This document shows, in pieces, positions 38,324 through 47,759 of a stretch of 64,000 nucleotides of DNA (position 1 is its first letter; each line of letters begins with the position of its first letter). Source of the stretch: DATJCV01 sp963707665 (lineage in GTDB: Bacteria > Pseudomonadota > Gammaproteobacteria > Burkholderiales > Burkholderiaceae_D); assembly GCA_963707665.1 (NCBI GenBank), contig CAVPQU010000024.1, positions 116,297-180,296 on the forward strand, written 5' to 3'. The notes beneath the pieces are model-generated. The model was given only the letters and a program-made list of their open reading frames with translations. It did not search any database and was not told where the DNA came from. Position numbers and translations under genes: made by a program.

Positions 38324-39728
38324 ATGCAAAGCATGATAGGCAGGAATTCTTCACAACTGGAATTGTCGCTGCGTCTGCTCGATGTACTGGCGATCGAGGT
38401 GGCGAGCCAGTTGGCCAGCTTCCTGCATTTCAACGCCCCGTTGGCGGAAACCTCGTCAATTCATACAGGTCTGGTTTTTCTCAGTTGTGCGCTGGCATTC
38501 ATGATCTTCCCACAATTGGGCTCTTTACAATTCCTGGCGCGGCCGTTCAATGGGAGTCATGTTTGGCCGCATCGTCGCCTCCTGGGCGCTGGTGCTGCTG
38601 ATCAGTCTGTTTTTCAGTTTCCTGATCCATCACGTCGGTGCGGTTTCCCGCCTGTGGGTGTTTTACTGGTACGCGATTGGCGTCGGCTTGCTGGTGTTGA
38701 CGCGGGTCATCGTCTACTCGACTCTGCATTACCTGCGGCAAAAAGGCTGGAATAGAAAACGCGTAGTGATTGTCGGCTACGGCCGGATCGGCCAGGAAAT
38801 GCATAGCCGCACCTTGCAGCAGGACTGGCTCGGCTATGAAGTAAAGGCGGTGCATGCCGCACCGGAAGATGCCTGCTTGATCGATCCGTCCATCGTGAAA
38901 ATCGGCACGCTGGAGGAAATTCACGGTTATGTACTGGCCCAACATGTCGATGAGATTTGGCTCACCTTGCCGGTCAGCGCATCGGACAAGCTGCAACGGC
39001 TGCAATACCTGCTGCGCAACGAACTGGTCGATATTCGCTGGATACCGGACACGCTCAGCATGCAAATTCTGAGCAACACGATGATCGATTTTCTGGGCTT
39101 CCCGGCGGTGGACCTGAACCGGCCGATATCCAGTGGCCTGAACGGGGTCATCAAGGATGCGTTCGACAAGATGTTTTCGTTGGTGATGCTGATCTTGATG
39201 ACACCGCTGTTCGTCGCCATCGCGATCGGCATCAAGTGGTCGTCGCCGGGGCCGGTATTTTTTCGCCAGCCGCGCCATGGCTTGAACGGCAGAAAATTCA
39301 ACGTTTACAAATTCCGCACCATGAAGCTGCATGAGGAACATGGGATCGTGATCCAGGCGACGCAGCACGATGACCGCATCACGCGCTTTGGGCGCTTCCT
39401 GCGCCGCACCAGCCTGGACGAACTGCCGCAATTTTTCAATGTACTGATCGGCGACATGTCGGTGGTCGGCCCACGTCCGCATGCGCTGCAGCACAACGAC
39501 CTGTACAAGGACCAGGTCGAGACCTACATGCTGCGCCACCGCGTCAAGCCGGGCATTACCGGCTGGGCGCAAATTCATGGCTATCGCGGAGAAACGGATA
39601 CGCTGGACAAAATGGCCAAGCGCGTACAGTTCGACCTTTACTACATCAGGAACTGGTCACTCTGGATGGATTTGCAAATAATCGTCTGGACCGCATTCAA
39701 GGGCTGGACGGGCGATCATGCGTACTAA
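38324..39728 (+). CDS. Undecaprenyl-phosphate sugar phosphotransferase, WcaJ/EpsB type (one frameshift)
   Basis: Initiates polysaccharide repeat synthesis by transferring a hexose-1-phosphate (often glucose) to undecaprenyl phosphate. The N-terminal half has several membrane helices (e.g. SWALVLLISLFFSFLIHHVG), then a CoA-binding-like domain (VVIVGYGRIGQEMHSRTLQQ), a further helix (FSLVMLILMTPLFVAIAIGI) and the cytoplasmic bacterial sugar transferase domain (FFRQPRHGLNGRKFNVYKFR, SLDELPQFFNVLIGDMSVVG, RVKPGITGWAQIHGYRGET). An extra base near 38520 shifts the frame after FPQLG; the span is 3n+1 and corrects to 467 residues, normal for the family. The N-terminal start at 38324 lacks a clear Shine-Dalgarno sequence. 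Confidence 0.92.
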
Positions 39729-40213
39729 TGTAATAAGCCCGTTCGTTATGCGGACACAACACGGGAAACAGTGCGCCGATTTTTTCGACTCAGCCTTGAT
39801 GAGCCCAAAACGGGCGCTGCCTGGCCAGCCTGAAATTTTTTACGTGCTCGCCGCTTGTCGCGAAGCGATAGCGCTGACAAAGAAGTACATGGGCTTCATC
39901 CGGCCCGAGAGCGGGACCCGCGTCACAAGTCCGAACTGAGATCGGCGCCCAAGATGCTTGCTTCAGGAAGGACTGCTTTCGCCGACAATGGTGCTGCGAT
40001 GATTTGCGCGGCAGCATATTCCGAAACACCGGCGTATCAGCTCATCGGTGGCGACGATGAGAGTCGTCAGAAAGAACACAAGCGTGCATGACGCCGGCTG
40101 CTGGTGAGTTACACGAAGACGATGACCGAAGCGCATTTGCAACCGCCGTGCATCCAGGTTCCATTGCATGGTTTTGCAGCGCCCCATCTTCCTTACCGCT
40201 CTCTGCTGCCCGA
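39729..40213. other. Intergenic region between convergent glycan genes
   Basis: About 485 bp with no supported gene or recognisable element between the sugar phosphotransferase (plus) and the WecG-like gene (minus). Several short open frames are present but none has coding character. Confidence 0.5.
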
Positions 40214-40963
40214 CTACATCCTGGAGGCCAACTGTCTTGCTACGCCAATAATAAAAAGTGTATTGGTGATCAGATAGCGCTTAAATAGTCGACGCGGTTC
40301 CGTGCAGAGACGATAAAGCCATTCAAGCCCCCTGTGCTGCATCCATAGTGGCGCGCGCCTGGTGGTACCGGAGTGATAGTCGAAGGCGGCACCAACGCCA
40401 ATCATCAATGCGGACACCTTGCCGCGGTGTGCCGCCATCCATTTTTCCTGCTTGGGGCACCCCAAACCGACAAATAAGACATTTGCCCCGGAGTTGTTGA
40501 TGAGCCGTAGCTCTTCCTCGGCCTCTATTTCTGATAACTGACGATACGGCGGCGAGTGCATTCCGGCCACGGTCAGACGCGGAAAGCTCGTGGCCACCGC
40601 TCCGCGCAATTTTTCCAATGTGGCTTGCGTACTGCCGTAGAAAAAAACCGTTTGACCAAGTCTCTCGGCCGCGGCCAGATATCTCCACATCAAATCCGGA
40701 CCGTTAATCCGCTCTTGAGATGAAAATCCCAACCGGCGCAGTGCCCAGGCAACGGGTGCGCCATCCGGCGTTGACATATCCGCCTGGTTGACCGCCTTCT
40801 TCAACTCCGGATCCAGGGTCGTGGTCACCACCGAGTGCACATTACAGATACAGATATAACGCGACTCGTACGCTGCCCCCCATGCCACGATTTTTTCGAT
40901 TGCATCGTCCCAGGACAGCGCATCAATGAAAGCGCCTAGTACGGGCATTCCTTTACGTACCAT
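40214..40963 (-). CDS. WecG/TagA/CpsF-family glycosyltransferase
   Basis: A 249-residue family 26 glycosyltransferase that adds the second sugar (often an N-acetylmannosamine derivative) to a lipid-linked primer at the membrane face. Conserved blocks: ICICNVHSVVTTTLDPELKK, MSTPDGAPVAWALRRLG (catalytic Asp region), ERINGPDLMWRYL, FFYGSTQATLEKLR, VLFVGLGCPKQEKWMAAH and IGVGAAFDYHSGTTRRAPLW. The ending WMQHRGLEWLYRLCTEPRRL is the membrane-associating part. It sits between the priming enzyme and a GT4 glycosyltransferase. Intact. Confidence 0.93.
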   Translation of the reverse strand: MVRKGMPVLGAFIDALSWDDAIEKIVAWGAAYESRYICICNVHSVVTTTLDPELKKAVNQADMSTPDGAPVAWALRRLGFSSQERINGPDLMWRYLAAAERLGQTVFFYGSTQATLEKLRGAVATSFPRLTVAGMHSPPYRQLSEIEAEEELRLINNSGANVLFVGLGCPKQEKWMAAHRGKVSALMIGVGAAFDYHSGTTRRAPLWMQHRGLEWLYRLCTEPRRLFKRYLITNTLFIIGVARQLASRM

Positions 40964-41061
40964 GTCGATATCCTTCTGTCGCCTTGAGTGTCTCCTGATA
41001 TATCTGGGTTAGCATTTTTGTTTCGCTCGCGTGCGCCTCGTTGTCAGCATGTTTCCTTGCC

Positions 41062-42147
41062 CTAGCTCAGGACCTCTAGATAGGTTCGACCGAAATCACC
41101 CGCCAGCCGATCGATCGTGTAAAAGCTGACAATTCGCTGGCGGCTCGATTCGCCCATGCGGCGAATCAGCTCTCGATCATCATCGAGCCGGCCAATGGCC
41201 TCGGCCAACGCTTGCGGATTCCGAAGGGGGACGAAAAAGCCGTGTACGCCGTCTTCCATCACGTCTGGAATAGCGCCGACACAACTGACCACGGGCGGCG
41301 TGCGAGCTGCCATGCTTTCCAGTAAGGCATAGGGCAAGGCTTCCTGATACGTAGGGAAGACGAACAGGTCAGACTCACACCAGACCCGGTCTTTTTCTGG
41401 GCCATACACCACACCCAAAAATTTCACCCGACCCTGAAGGCCCAGAGCGTCTACACGGGTGCGCAACCTTACCTCGTCCGGCCCGCTGCCGGCGATAACC
41501 AGTTGCATGTTTTTCCCTTGCTGATGCAATATTCCGAGCGCTTCCACAATTTCGAAAATGCCCTTGCTCTCCGCCAGCCGTCCGACATAGGCCAAGCACA
41601 AAGACCTTTCGTTGGACAAAGCGTTTCCCTTCCATGCCGGATCGACACCCAGTTCGATAGCGTTAGGAATCACTTTCAGCTTCAGGTCGGCGGAAAAATT
41701 GCGGTATGCACGCAACGACTCTTGTCCCAGCACCACCACCACGTCAGCCGAACGCAAGACCAATCTAAGAAGTATGTTCATCAACCTGTTGTTTGCGAAG
41801 AATTTTTGCGGCATCGCTCCGCCATGCACCTGGTAGACGATTTTTTTCCGCAGGGCCCGGGCAATGATCAAATAAGCCAAATCACGCCAGTAGCCCTTGA
41901 AATCCATGGTGGTATTCAAGTGAACGATTTGCGGGTTATACCGGATCAATTGCCAGAGAAATTGAGCCGGGCTGAACAGGCAGCGCACTACTTTTTGCGT
42001 GGTCGATTCGCTGCGGCCCTGGCTGCCAACCTGAAAATGCAGTAGATGAAATTCTTCGGCAAGGCGGGAATGAAAGAGCTGGTTCAAATGCGTGCTGACG
42101 CCGCTCACCGCACTTAACGAGGGTCCAAGTAGCATCACAGTATTCAT
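41062..42147 (-). CDS. Family 4 glycosyltransferase
   Basis: A 361-residue retaining GT-B enzyme. The start MNTVMLLGPSLSAVSGVSTH was preferred because family members open at this strand; an ATG 19 codons upstream is possible. The C-terminal GT4 domain shows KVIPNAIELGVDPAWKG, LCLAYVGRLAESKGIFEIVE and the nucleotide-sugar E-x7-E block FPTYQEALPYALLESMAA. Donor and acceptor are unknown. It lies 98 bp upstream of the WecG-like gene on the same strand. Intact. Confidence 0.9.
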   Translation of the reverse strand: MNTVMLLGPSLSAVSGVSTHLNQLFHSRLAEEFHLLHFQVGSQGRSESTTQKVVRCLFSPAQFLWQLIRYNPQIVHLNTTMDFKGYWRDLAYLIIARALRKKIVYQVHGGAMPQKFFANNRLMNILLRLVLRSADVVVVLGQESLRAYRNFSADLKLKVIPNAIELGVDPAWKGNALSNERSLCLAYVGRLAESKGIFEIVEALGILHQQGKNMQLVIAGSGPDEVRLRTRVDALGLQGRVKFLGVVYGPEKDRVWCESDLFVFPTYQEALPYALLESMAARTPPVVSCVGAIPDVMEDGVHGFFVPLRNPQALAEAIGRLDDDRELIRRMGESSRQRIVSFYTIDRLAGDFGRTYLEVLS

Positions 42148-42713
42148 GCGAAAAATCCGTTGGAAGCTAGACAGAAAGTGTATCTTTTCCGCTGTCTCCC
42201 ACATTGATTCTGATTAAGCACAAACCATCTATCGCGAGATGCCGAACTCTCCCGATGGACTGACTTCTTCTTATAGACAATTCGGCCGCGATAGCCCAGC
42301 CCTGCATGAATCAGCGCAGGCCGCGGCTACAGTCGGTCAGACTGCCGTGTCCCGACTCGCGCTTGTGCCGGGCGCAGTCGCTCAAAATTCAGGTGAGAGC
42401 ATTCCCGGCCAAAATCCGAAGGGAAGCGCAGCTTGACTACGACACGACGAAGCTCGCCAGCCCGTTGTATACGGTTGCACAGGTGAGCCTTGGCAGTGAT
42501 CGCAATATTTTCTCCGCTCCATGAAGCAACTTATGAGTTCGGGGAACTCTTGATTATCTGCAAACGCGATTGTGAATCGCTCTTTACACTATCTGAAGTA
42601 GGGAGACAGTGCTATCAGCAGGCATGTAGGCTGCAGGCCGATAGCGGCTCCATTTCGCCTCGGGTGACACCTTCCGCAAAACTCGAAAAACCTTGAAACA
42701 GAAAGGACGCAAC
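42148..42713. other. Divergent intergenic region
   Basis: About 566 bp between the GT4 gene (minus) and the FAD oxidoreductase (plus), so it must carry both promoters. No gene, RNA or repeat could be recognised. Confidence 0.5.
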
Positions 42714-43950
42714 ATGACCGTCGCGACTGATATCACCATTGTTGGAGCCGGCCCCTTCGGACTTTCAATCGCGGCTCACTTGCATGAGCGCCATCTGGAT
42801 TTTCGTATCTTTGGTAGCCCCATGCAGAGTTGGCTGACCAAGATGCCGAAAGGTATGCTCTTGAAATCGGAAGGGTTCGCGTCGACACTGTATGATCCGG
42901 GTCGGATTTTTACGCTCCACCGATTTTGCCAGGAAAAAGGTATTCCCTATCAGGATGTGGGGCTGCCAGTCCCGCTTGAGACGTTCTCTTCATACGGCGT
43001 CGCATTCCAAAAGCAACTTGTACCGGATCTGGAGGATGACCAGCTCGTAGCCCTAAGTCGATGCCCGGAAGGGTTCGAACTGCGGATGGAGAGCGGCAAG
43101 GTATTCAAGACACACAAGGTGATACTTGCAGTCGGTATAGATTATTTCCGACATATGCCAGAGCCGCTTGCGCACTTACCCAAGGAACTGGCCACCCATA
43201 GTGCCGAGCACCCGGATCTCCAAAGATTCCGCGACCACGACGTCACGGTGCTCGGAAGCGGTGCATCCGCAATCGACATCGCAGTCTTGCTGCATGAAGC
43301 GCGGGCGAACGTTCAACTCATCGTGCGCAAGCCGGAAATCAACTTTGGTGGCGAGCAGCCGCCTTCGCGCCCCCTCCTGGTCCGCCTGCGCGAACCGATG
43401 TCAGGTATCGGTCCAGGATGGCGGAACCGGCTTTTCACGGATCTGCCTGGACTGTATCGGTATTTCCCAGACTACCTTCGCATTCGCACGGCAAAAAGAT
43501 TTCTCGGCCCGTCGGGCGGATGGTTCATGAAAGAACGCGCGGCGCTCGTTCCCTGTCTGTTAGGACACACCGTACAGCAGGCCAGTGTCTCGGGCAGTCG
43601 CGTACACCTGCAACTCGACTTCCACTGACGGCAGCAGCCGACGTGTGGCAACCGACCATGTCATTGCTGCTACCGGGTATAAAAGCGACGTGCATCGCCT
43701 GCCTTTCTTAAATCTGGATATTATCAAGCGGCTGCGATTGATAGGGGGAGCTCCTCGGCTATCAACTTACTTTGAATCCTCCGTTCCCGGTCTGTACTTT
43801 GTCGGCGCGATTGCTGCCACCACTTTCGGCCCCGTAATGCGTTTCGCGGTAGGAGCGGACTTCACGTCCCGCAGAATATCCAAGCACCTGGCACGGTCCG
43901 CCGTCCCATCACGTTCGGTACCGGATAATGCCAACGCGATACCCGAATAG
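42714..43950 (+). CDS. FAD/NAD(P)-binding oxidoreductase (one frameshift)
   Basis: A flavin-containing monooxygenase-like protein, about 411 residues when corrected. The FAD fold is DITIVGAGPFGLSIAAHLHE; a second dinucleotide fold is VTVLGSGASAIDIAVLLHEA; the ATG motif near the C-terminus is HVIAATGYKSDVHRLPFL, and GLYFVGAIAATTFGPVMRF closes the FAD site. Start: ATG at 42714, after AAAGGA. The frame breaks near 43612: one extra C after CTCGACTTC gives a false stop, and the next frame continues TDGSSRRVATDHVIAATGYK. The span is 3n+1. Next to an ATP-grasp gene (convergent) within the polysaccharide locus, it may oxidise a sugar or an amino-acid substituent; that is inference. Confidence 0.82.
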
Positions 43951-44038
43951 TAATAAACCGGACCGACGGCTCTTCGAAGGAGGCAAAATTTCCTCGGTTG
44001 CTCAAGATGACCGACTATCGCATAGCGCCATCACTTGG

Positions 44039-45142
44039 CTACGATGTGCCATACCTGTCAGCAAGAGCGTCTTGGTTGAACTCGCCAGTGTGTACCAGTC
44101 GAGATATCTTGACTCGCAGCATGCGCCCTCGCCAGCCTCTATCCAAGACTGCGTAGGGCCAGAGGAGTGGACGGAATAGTGGATGGTAATAGGTGTCTGC
44201 AGTCCCTGACGTCAACATGCGTATGTTATCCCCCTGTGGCGATGGATCCACGCTCTCAGCCAGAAAATTCAAGCCGCACCACACCGACGCTGACAAAGAA
44301 CGCCAGAAGCGAGGATTGGATTCGAACAGGAAGACCCGCCCAGTGTTGCCTTCAATGCGTGCGTCGACATTCATCACTCCGTCATAGCCGCTTTCCCTGG
44401 CGAGGATGTGAGCCGCATTTACCAGATAGTCATTCAATATAAATTGTATCTTTGAGCCAACCCGCTGCTGCACCACCCGCTGCTGAACTGCGATCGCAGT
44501 AACCTTGCCGTGGGCCGCCAACAGATTGAGGCCGACATCCGTTCCGGATATGAAGCGCTGGACCATCAGCGGCGCAAACTGGTAAGCATCGTTATTCTGA
44601 ATTTTTTTGTTGTAGTCTGCTTCGCTAAAAATCGCATGAACGCCATTTGAGGCTGCCTCACACAAGGGCTTTACCACGAACGGGACTCCAAGTTGTTTTG
44701 CCGCCAAGGCGAAGTCGAACTCGAATTTGGAGCCGATCAAATACGCGAATGGTACGTTTAGTCCGTTCTCCCTACAAAATTGGTAAAAATTCCATTTGTT
44801 GTCGAATAGTTCAAGCGCGGGCGATTCCGGCGCGGCAACAATCCTTGCTTTCAAGCGGCTGCGTATCCGATTCAGCATCCTTATGCTTTGCGTGTCAGCC
44901 GGCACCAGCACCACATCGGGCATGTTGTCTGCAAGGAAATTAATCTTCTCAATCAAGCGGTCGTCGTCCGCTCCGTTAAAGTCCGCTTGCAGATATGAGG
45001 AACATAGGCTGGAAAGACGCAAGATGCGCATCTCCTGGCTGCCACCCACGACGCTGCAGCTTGCATCAGCAAAGGTGTGTATGGCCAACAGCACCTCTGC
45101 CACGAGTGGCTTGATTACGCCGACGACAATGAAATGCCGCAT
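44039..45142 (-). CDS. ATP-grasp ligase
   Basis: A 367-residue carboxylate–amine/thiol ligase-type protein. The N-terminal part (1-110) is a pre-ATP-grasp Rossmann-like domain, MRHFIVVGVIKPLVAEVLLA onward. The ATP-grasp fold shows LGVPFVVKPLCEAASNGVHA (nucleotide lysine and glycine-rich loop) and FLFESNPRFWRSLSASVWCG, where Glu and Asn would bind magnesium. Such enzymes in polysaccharide loci often amidate uronic acids or attach amino acids; the substrate is not known. It is 94 bp downstream of the formyltransferase/GINT1 gene on the same strand. Intact. Confidence 0.85.
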   Translation of the reverse strand: MRHFIVVGVIKPLVAEVLLAIHTFADASCSVVGGSQEMRILRLSSLCSSYLQADFNGADDDRLIEKINFLADNMPDVVLVPADTQSIRMLNRIRSRLKARIVAAPESPALELFDNKWNFYQFCRENGLNVPFAYLIGSKFEFDFALAAKQLGVPFVVKPLCEAASNGVHAIFSEADYNKKIQNNDAYQFAPLMVQRFISGTDVGLNLLAAHGKVTAIAVQQRVVQQRVGSKIQFILNDYLVNAAHILARESGYDGVMNVDARIEGNTGRVFLFESNPRFWRSLSASVWCGLNFLAESVDPSPQGDNIRMLTSGTADTYYHPLFRPLLWPYAVLDRGWRGRMLRVKISRLVHTGEFNQDALADRYGTS

Positions 45143-45236
45143 GAGAGCCGTTATGACTTGAGGGGCCTACCGTGTAGCTGTCAATATAGAAAATAACTGA
45201 ACAGTTTCGGCATGACGAATTGATCCAAAATCACAT

Positions 45237-46892
45237 TTAAAAAAAGGAATATGACTTATGGTCAAAAACCGTTATGGCTCCGGTCGTCGAGAGATGATGA
45301 ATTCCAAGCAATCTGCTTTTAAAAGAGGGTGTCACTTCTGAAAATAACTGCTCAGCATAGGTCGATGTGGAAAGTTCGGTAATCTCGTACATTAATAGAC
45401 TTTCCCCATATTGATCATACCCATGGCGCTGGGCAAGCCTAAATATTTTTCCATCTTCCAAGATTAAACCGGCGTTCCGCCCGCCGTCCGGGTCAATACG
45501 AATCGGATTTTTTGGGTGGGCCGTCCAGTCCGCTTTCAACGGAGAACTCGAGTAAAAAAGATATAACTCCGAGCAGAAATCATTCGACCTTGATTTATCT
45601 ATGCTTGTTAGCATCCACCACATTCCGTCGTGCTCAAACAACATCGTATCAGCCGCCGATACGCCGTCCATAATGACGTTCGACAATTCCCAGGAAAATG
45701 GAAAATCGGTGCAGCGATAAACTCTGATTTGGTTGGATTCCGAACATTCTGGGCACATATATAATTGGCCCTCGTAGTGAAATAAAAATGGGAACGATAA
45801 ATGAAACGGTTCCTTTATGCACTCACCAAGCTCAACAACAGAACGATTGGTGATCTCTAGCACTGAAATATGTCCTCTTTTTGTCTTGTATACATAGTCC
45901 TCGACAAAGCAATATGTTTTTTCGCCGTGTGCATACACAAACGGATCAGCCCAAAAATGGCCTCTCGGTACGTGCGCACTAATGCTTTTCCACAGAACAG
46001 CATTTTTCCAATTGGATCGAACAAACGATACACTCCACCTCTTTCTAAACTTGATAGATCGAAAGAGGACTTTTACGCTTATTCTGCCAATAATTTTAAA
46101 TATATAGGCAATTCCTTGATGAAACCTTGGCAGCCGCAACGGCTTCTCGGAATATGGGCGCACAATTTCCCCTTCTGGAAGCCGCCCGGTAGCAGCTATC
46201 TCTTGAAGAAAATTCTGAAAATGTGGGCTTGCTTTTCTGTATAAATTTGCCTGATTTAAAGAGAATGCGTATTGAGTTGAGAAAAATCCACTACGCAGCA
46301 CGTGACTTGCGCCAAGATCGCCAGCAAGCTTGTGAATGATGAAGCCGGTCTTGGGCCGTCTGTAATAGCACTCCCAAAAGCACGCTAGCTTTCCCCCATA
46401 AATTTCATTATTTCCACAATTGAGAGCAACCACGCCCAGTCGAGATGCTGTGAGAATATCGCCACGCAATTCTTCAGCCCCACATCGTATGAGTAGATCA
46501 AGGTGAAGGGCCTTTACATGGCCCACATCATCTGATGAAAACTGATAACAAAGCCCAGGACGCGAAATAATCGGCGTTATGATTATTTTTTCCTTAACTT
46601 TTCCGCTTAAATCAAAGGCACCGAAGTGACGCTTATGTAAACGGCTGAACTTGAGCAGCATTTTTTCAGCCGAAATTATTATATGAAATAACAGGATCGT
46701 CGCCCAATAGCTGATCCCTCCGCTATCTATCGTGGCGCCGATTTTTTTAAATATTGAAATTGCTGGAGACGGATAAATGATGAGATGAGAGATTTCCAAA
46801 TTCGGCTGCTGTTGTGCCCAATCAACCAGTTCATACACATATTTACTGGAAAATTTGTCGTCCAATAGCAACCCGATTTTTAATGCACTCAT
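45237..46892 (-). CDS. Formyltransferase-like / GINT1-like fusion protein
   Basis: A two-domain protein, 551 residues from the start MSALKIGLLLDDKFSSKYVY; an in-frame upstream extension of 71 codons is open but low-complexity, so I excluded it. Residues 1-235 resemble formyltransferase-fold proteins, with the block GVVALNCGNNEIYGG and FWECYYRRPKTGFIIHKL at 152-190. Residues about 290-551 resemble the five-bladed propeller called glucosamine inositolphosphorylceramide transferase 1 N-terminal domain (HFWADPFVYAHGEKTYCFVE, SFPFLFHYEGQLYMCPE). In the family pattern as I remember it the formyl site has HHGDN and LDGG; here they are NCGNN and DLGA, so catalysis by the first domain is doubtful. AT-rich relative to flanking core genes. 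A role in decorating the glycan is inferred from context. Confidence 0.75.
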   Translation of the reverse strand: MSALKIGLLLDDKFSSKYVYELVDWAQQQPNLEISHLIIYPSPAISIFKKIGATIDSGGISYWATILLFHIIISAEKMLLKFSRLHKRHFGAFDLSGKVKEKIIITPIISRPGLCYQFSSDDVGHVKALHLDLLIRCGAEELRGDILTASRLGVVALNCGNNEIYGGKLACFWECYYRRPKTGFIIHKLAGDLGASHVLRSGFFSTQYAFSLNQANLYRKASPHFQNFLQEIAATGRLPEGEIVRPYSEKPLRLPRFHQGIAYIFKIIGRISVKVLFRSIKFRKRWSVSFVRSNWKNAVLWKSISAHVPRGHFWADPFVYAHGEKTYCFVEDYVYKTKRGHISVLEITNRSVVELGECIKEPFHLSFPFLFHYEGQLYMCPECSESNQIRVYRCTDFPFSWELSNVIMDGVSAADTMLFEHDGMWWMLTSIDKSRSNDFCSELYLFYSSSPLKADWTAHPKNPIRIDPDGGRNAGLILEDGKIFRLAQRHGYDQYGESLLMYEITELSTSTYAEQLFSEVTPSFKSRLLGIHHLSTTGAITVFDHKSYSFF

Positions 46893-47759
46893 TCGGTTAT
46901 CACCAATGCTGTTAGATAATGCCGTCGCCACAGTGGCATTGGTCAACGCGATTGACAGGCCACCACAAGTTACTTGCTTCAACGCTTCATGCATCCTCGT
47001 CGTCCCGTACCCGGGTACGGATGGAGCTGGGCTGCCTGCTCCAATCCCGGGCAGGCTCATATTAATTGGCAGCGGCCCGCATCTGTTCAAATCAACGACA
47101 TCCATCTTCGTCGCAGTTCGATTGCCTTCGGCCGTGCAGCACTCTCGGGGTATGTGACACGTTTTGCTCCGAAGAATGCTTCTTCATGCGATCTATTTTT
47201 CCTGTCCCAAGGCGGTCACGGTAGTCGTACCTCACGCACAATTTGCCTGCCAGTAGGGCTGGCAGGGAGGGCCAAAGCCTGCTCCATGGCTAAAAAATAT
47301 CATCGGTTGCAACGGCTTGACTTGCGAACCAACAAACATAGCGCAGTCAGTTTCCACAAGGATTCAAAAATCGAAATCCAATATCGATACTCCTTTGACA
47401 TTTAGCAAGTCGTCGTTTTTTCCGAACATTACTCTGGATTACCCAAAGCAAGGGATGACAATCTGGTGACTTAAATTTTTGAAAAATTGGACAGGAGGGG
47501 ATGTGCGGGCTTTCAGAGAGCAGTTTGAAAATTTTATGGTCACTTTCAGCACAACACAGAGGGGCTTTTCGGTTTCCACGGTAGTTGGACCCACCTGATA
47601 CCAGAAACGAATACAACCACAACCCAGCAAACGCGCTGGATAGCTTCCTTATCGAATTGCATTTTTCTCCAACCGGCCGACTTGGCGCCGCGGCACTTTC
47701 CGACCCCCAATAATCTCGTAAACAAGAGTCAGGAAACACAGACTCAACGGAATCCCGCC
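46893..47759. other. Long divergent intergenic region with a 16-bp palindrome
   Basis: About 870 bp between the GINT1-like gene (minus) and the Wzy-like gene (plus). It holds the perfect palindrome CCGTACCCGGGTACGG at 47005-47020 and a small hairpin, CCTGCCAG/CTGGCAGG, at 47246-47266. No gene is supported. It probably carries promoters for both directions. Confidence 0.5.

Noticed and set aside
37951..38433. 160-codon minus-strand open frame upstream of the sugar phosphotransferase
   Set aside because: It overlaps the phosphotransferase start, lacks a clear ribosome-binding site and has no recognisable domain.
47246..47266. Terminator in the divergent glycan gap
   Set aside because: An 8-bp hairpin exists but no T-tract follows and no gene ends nearby.
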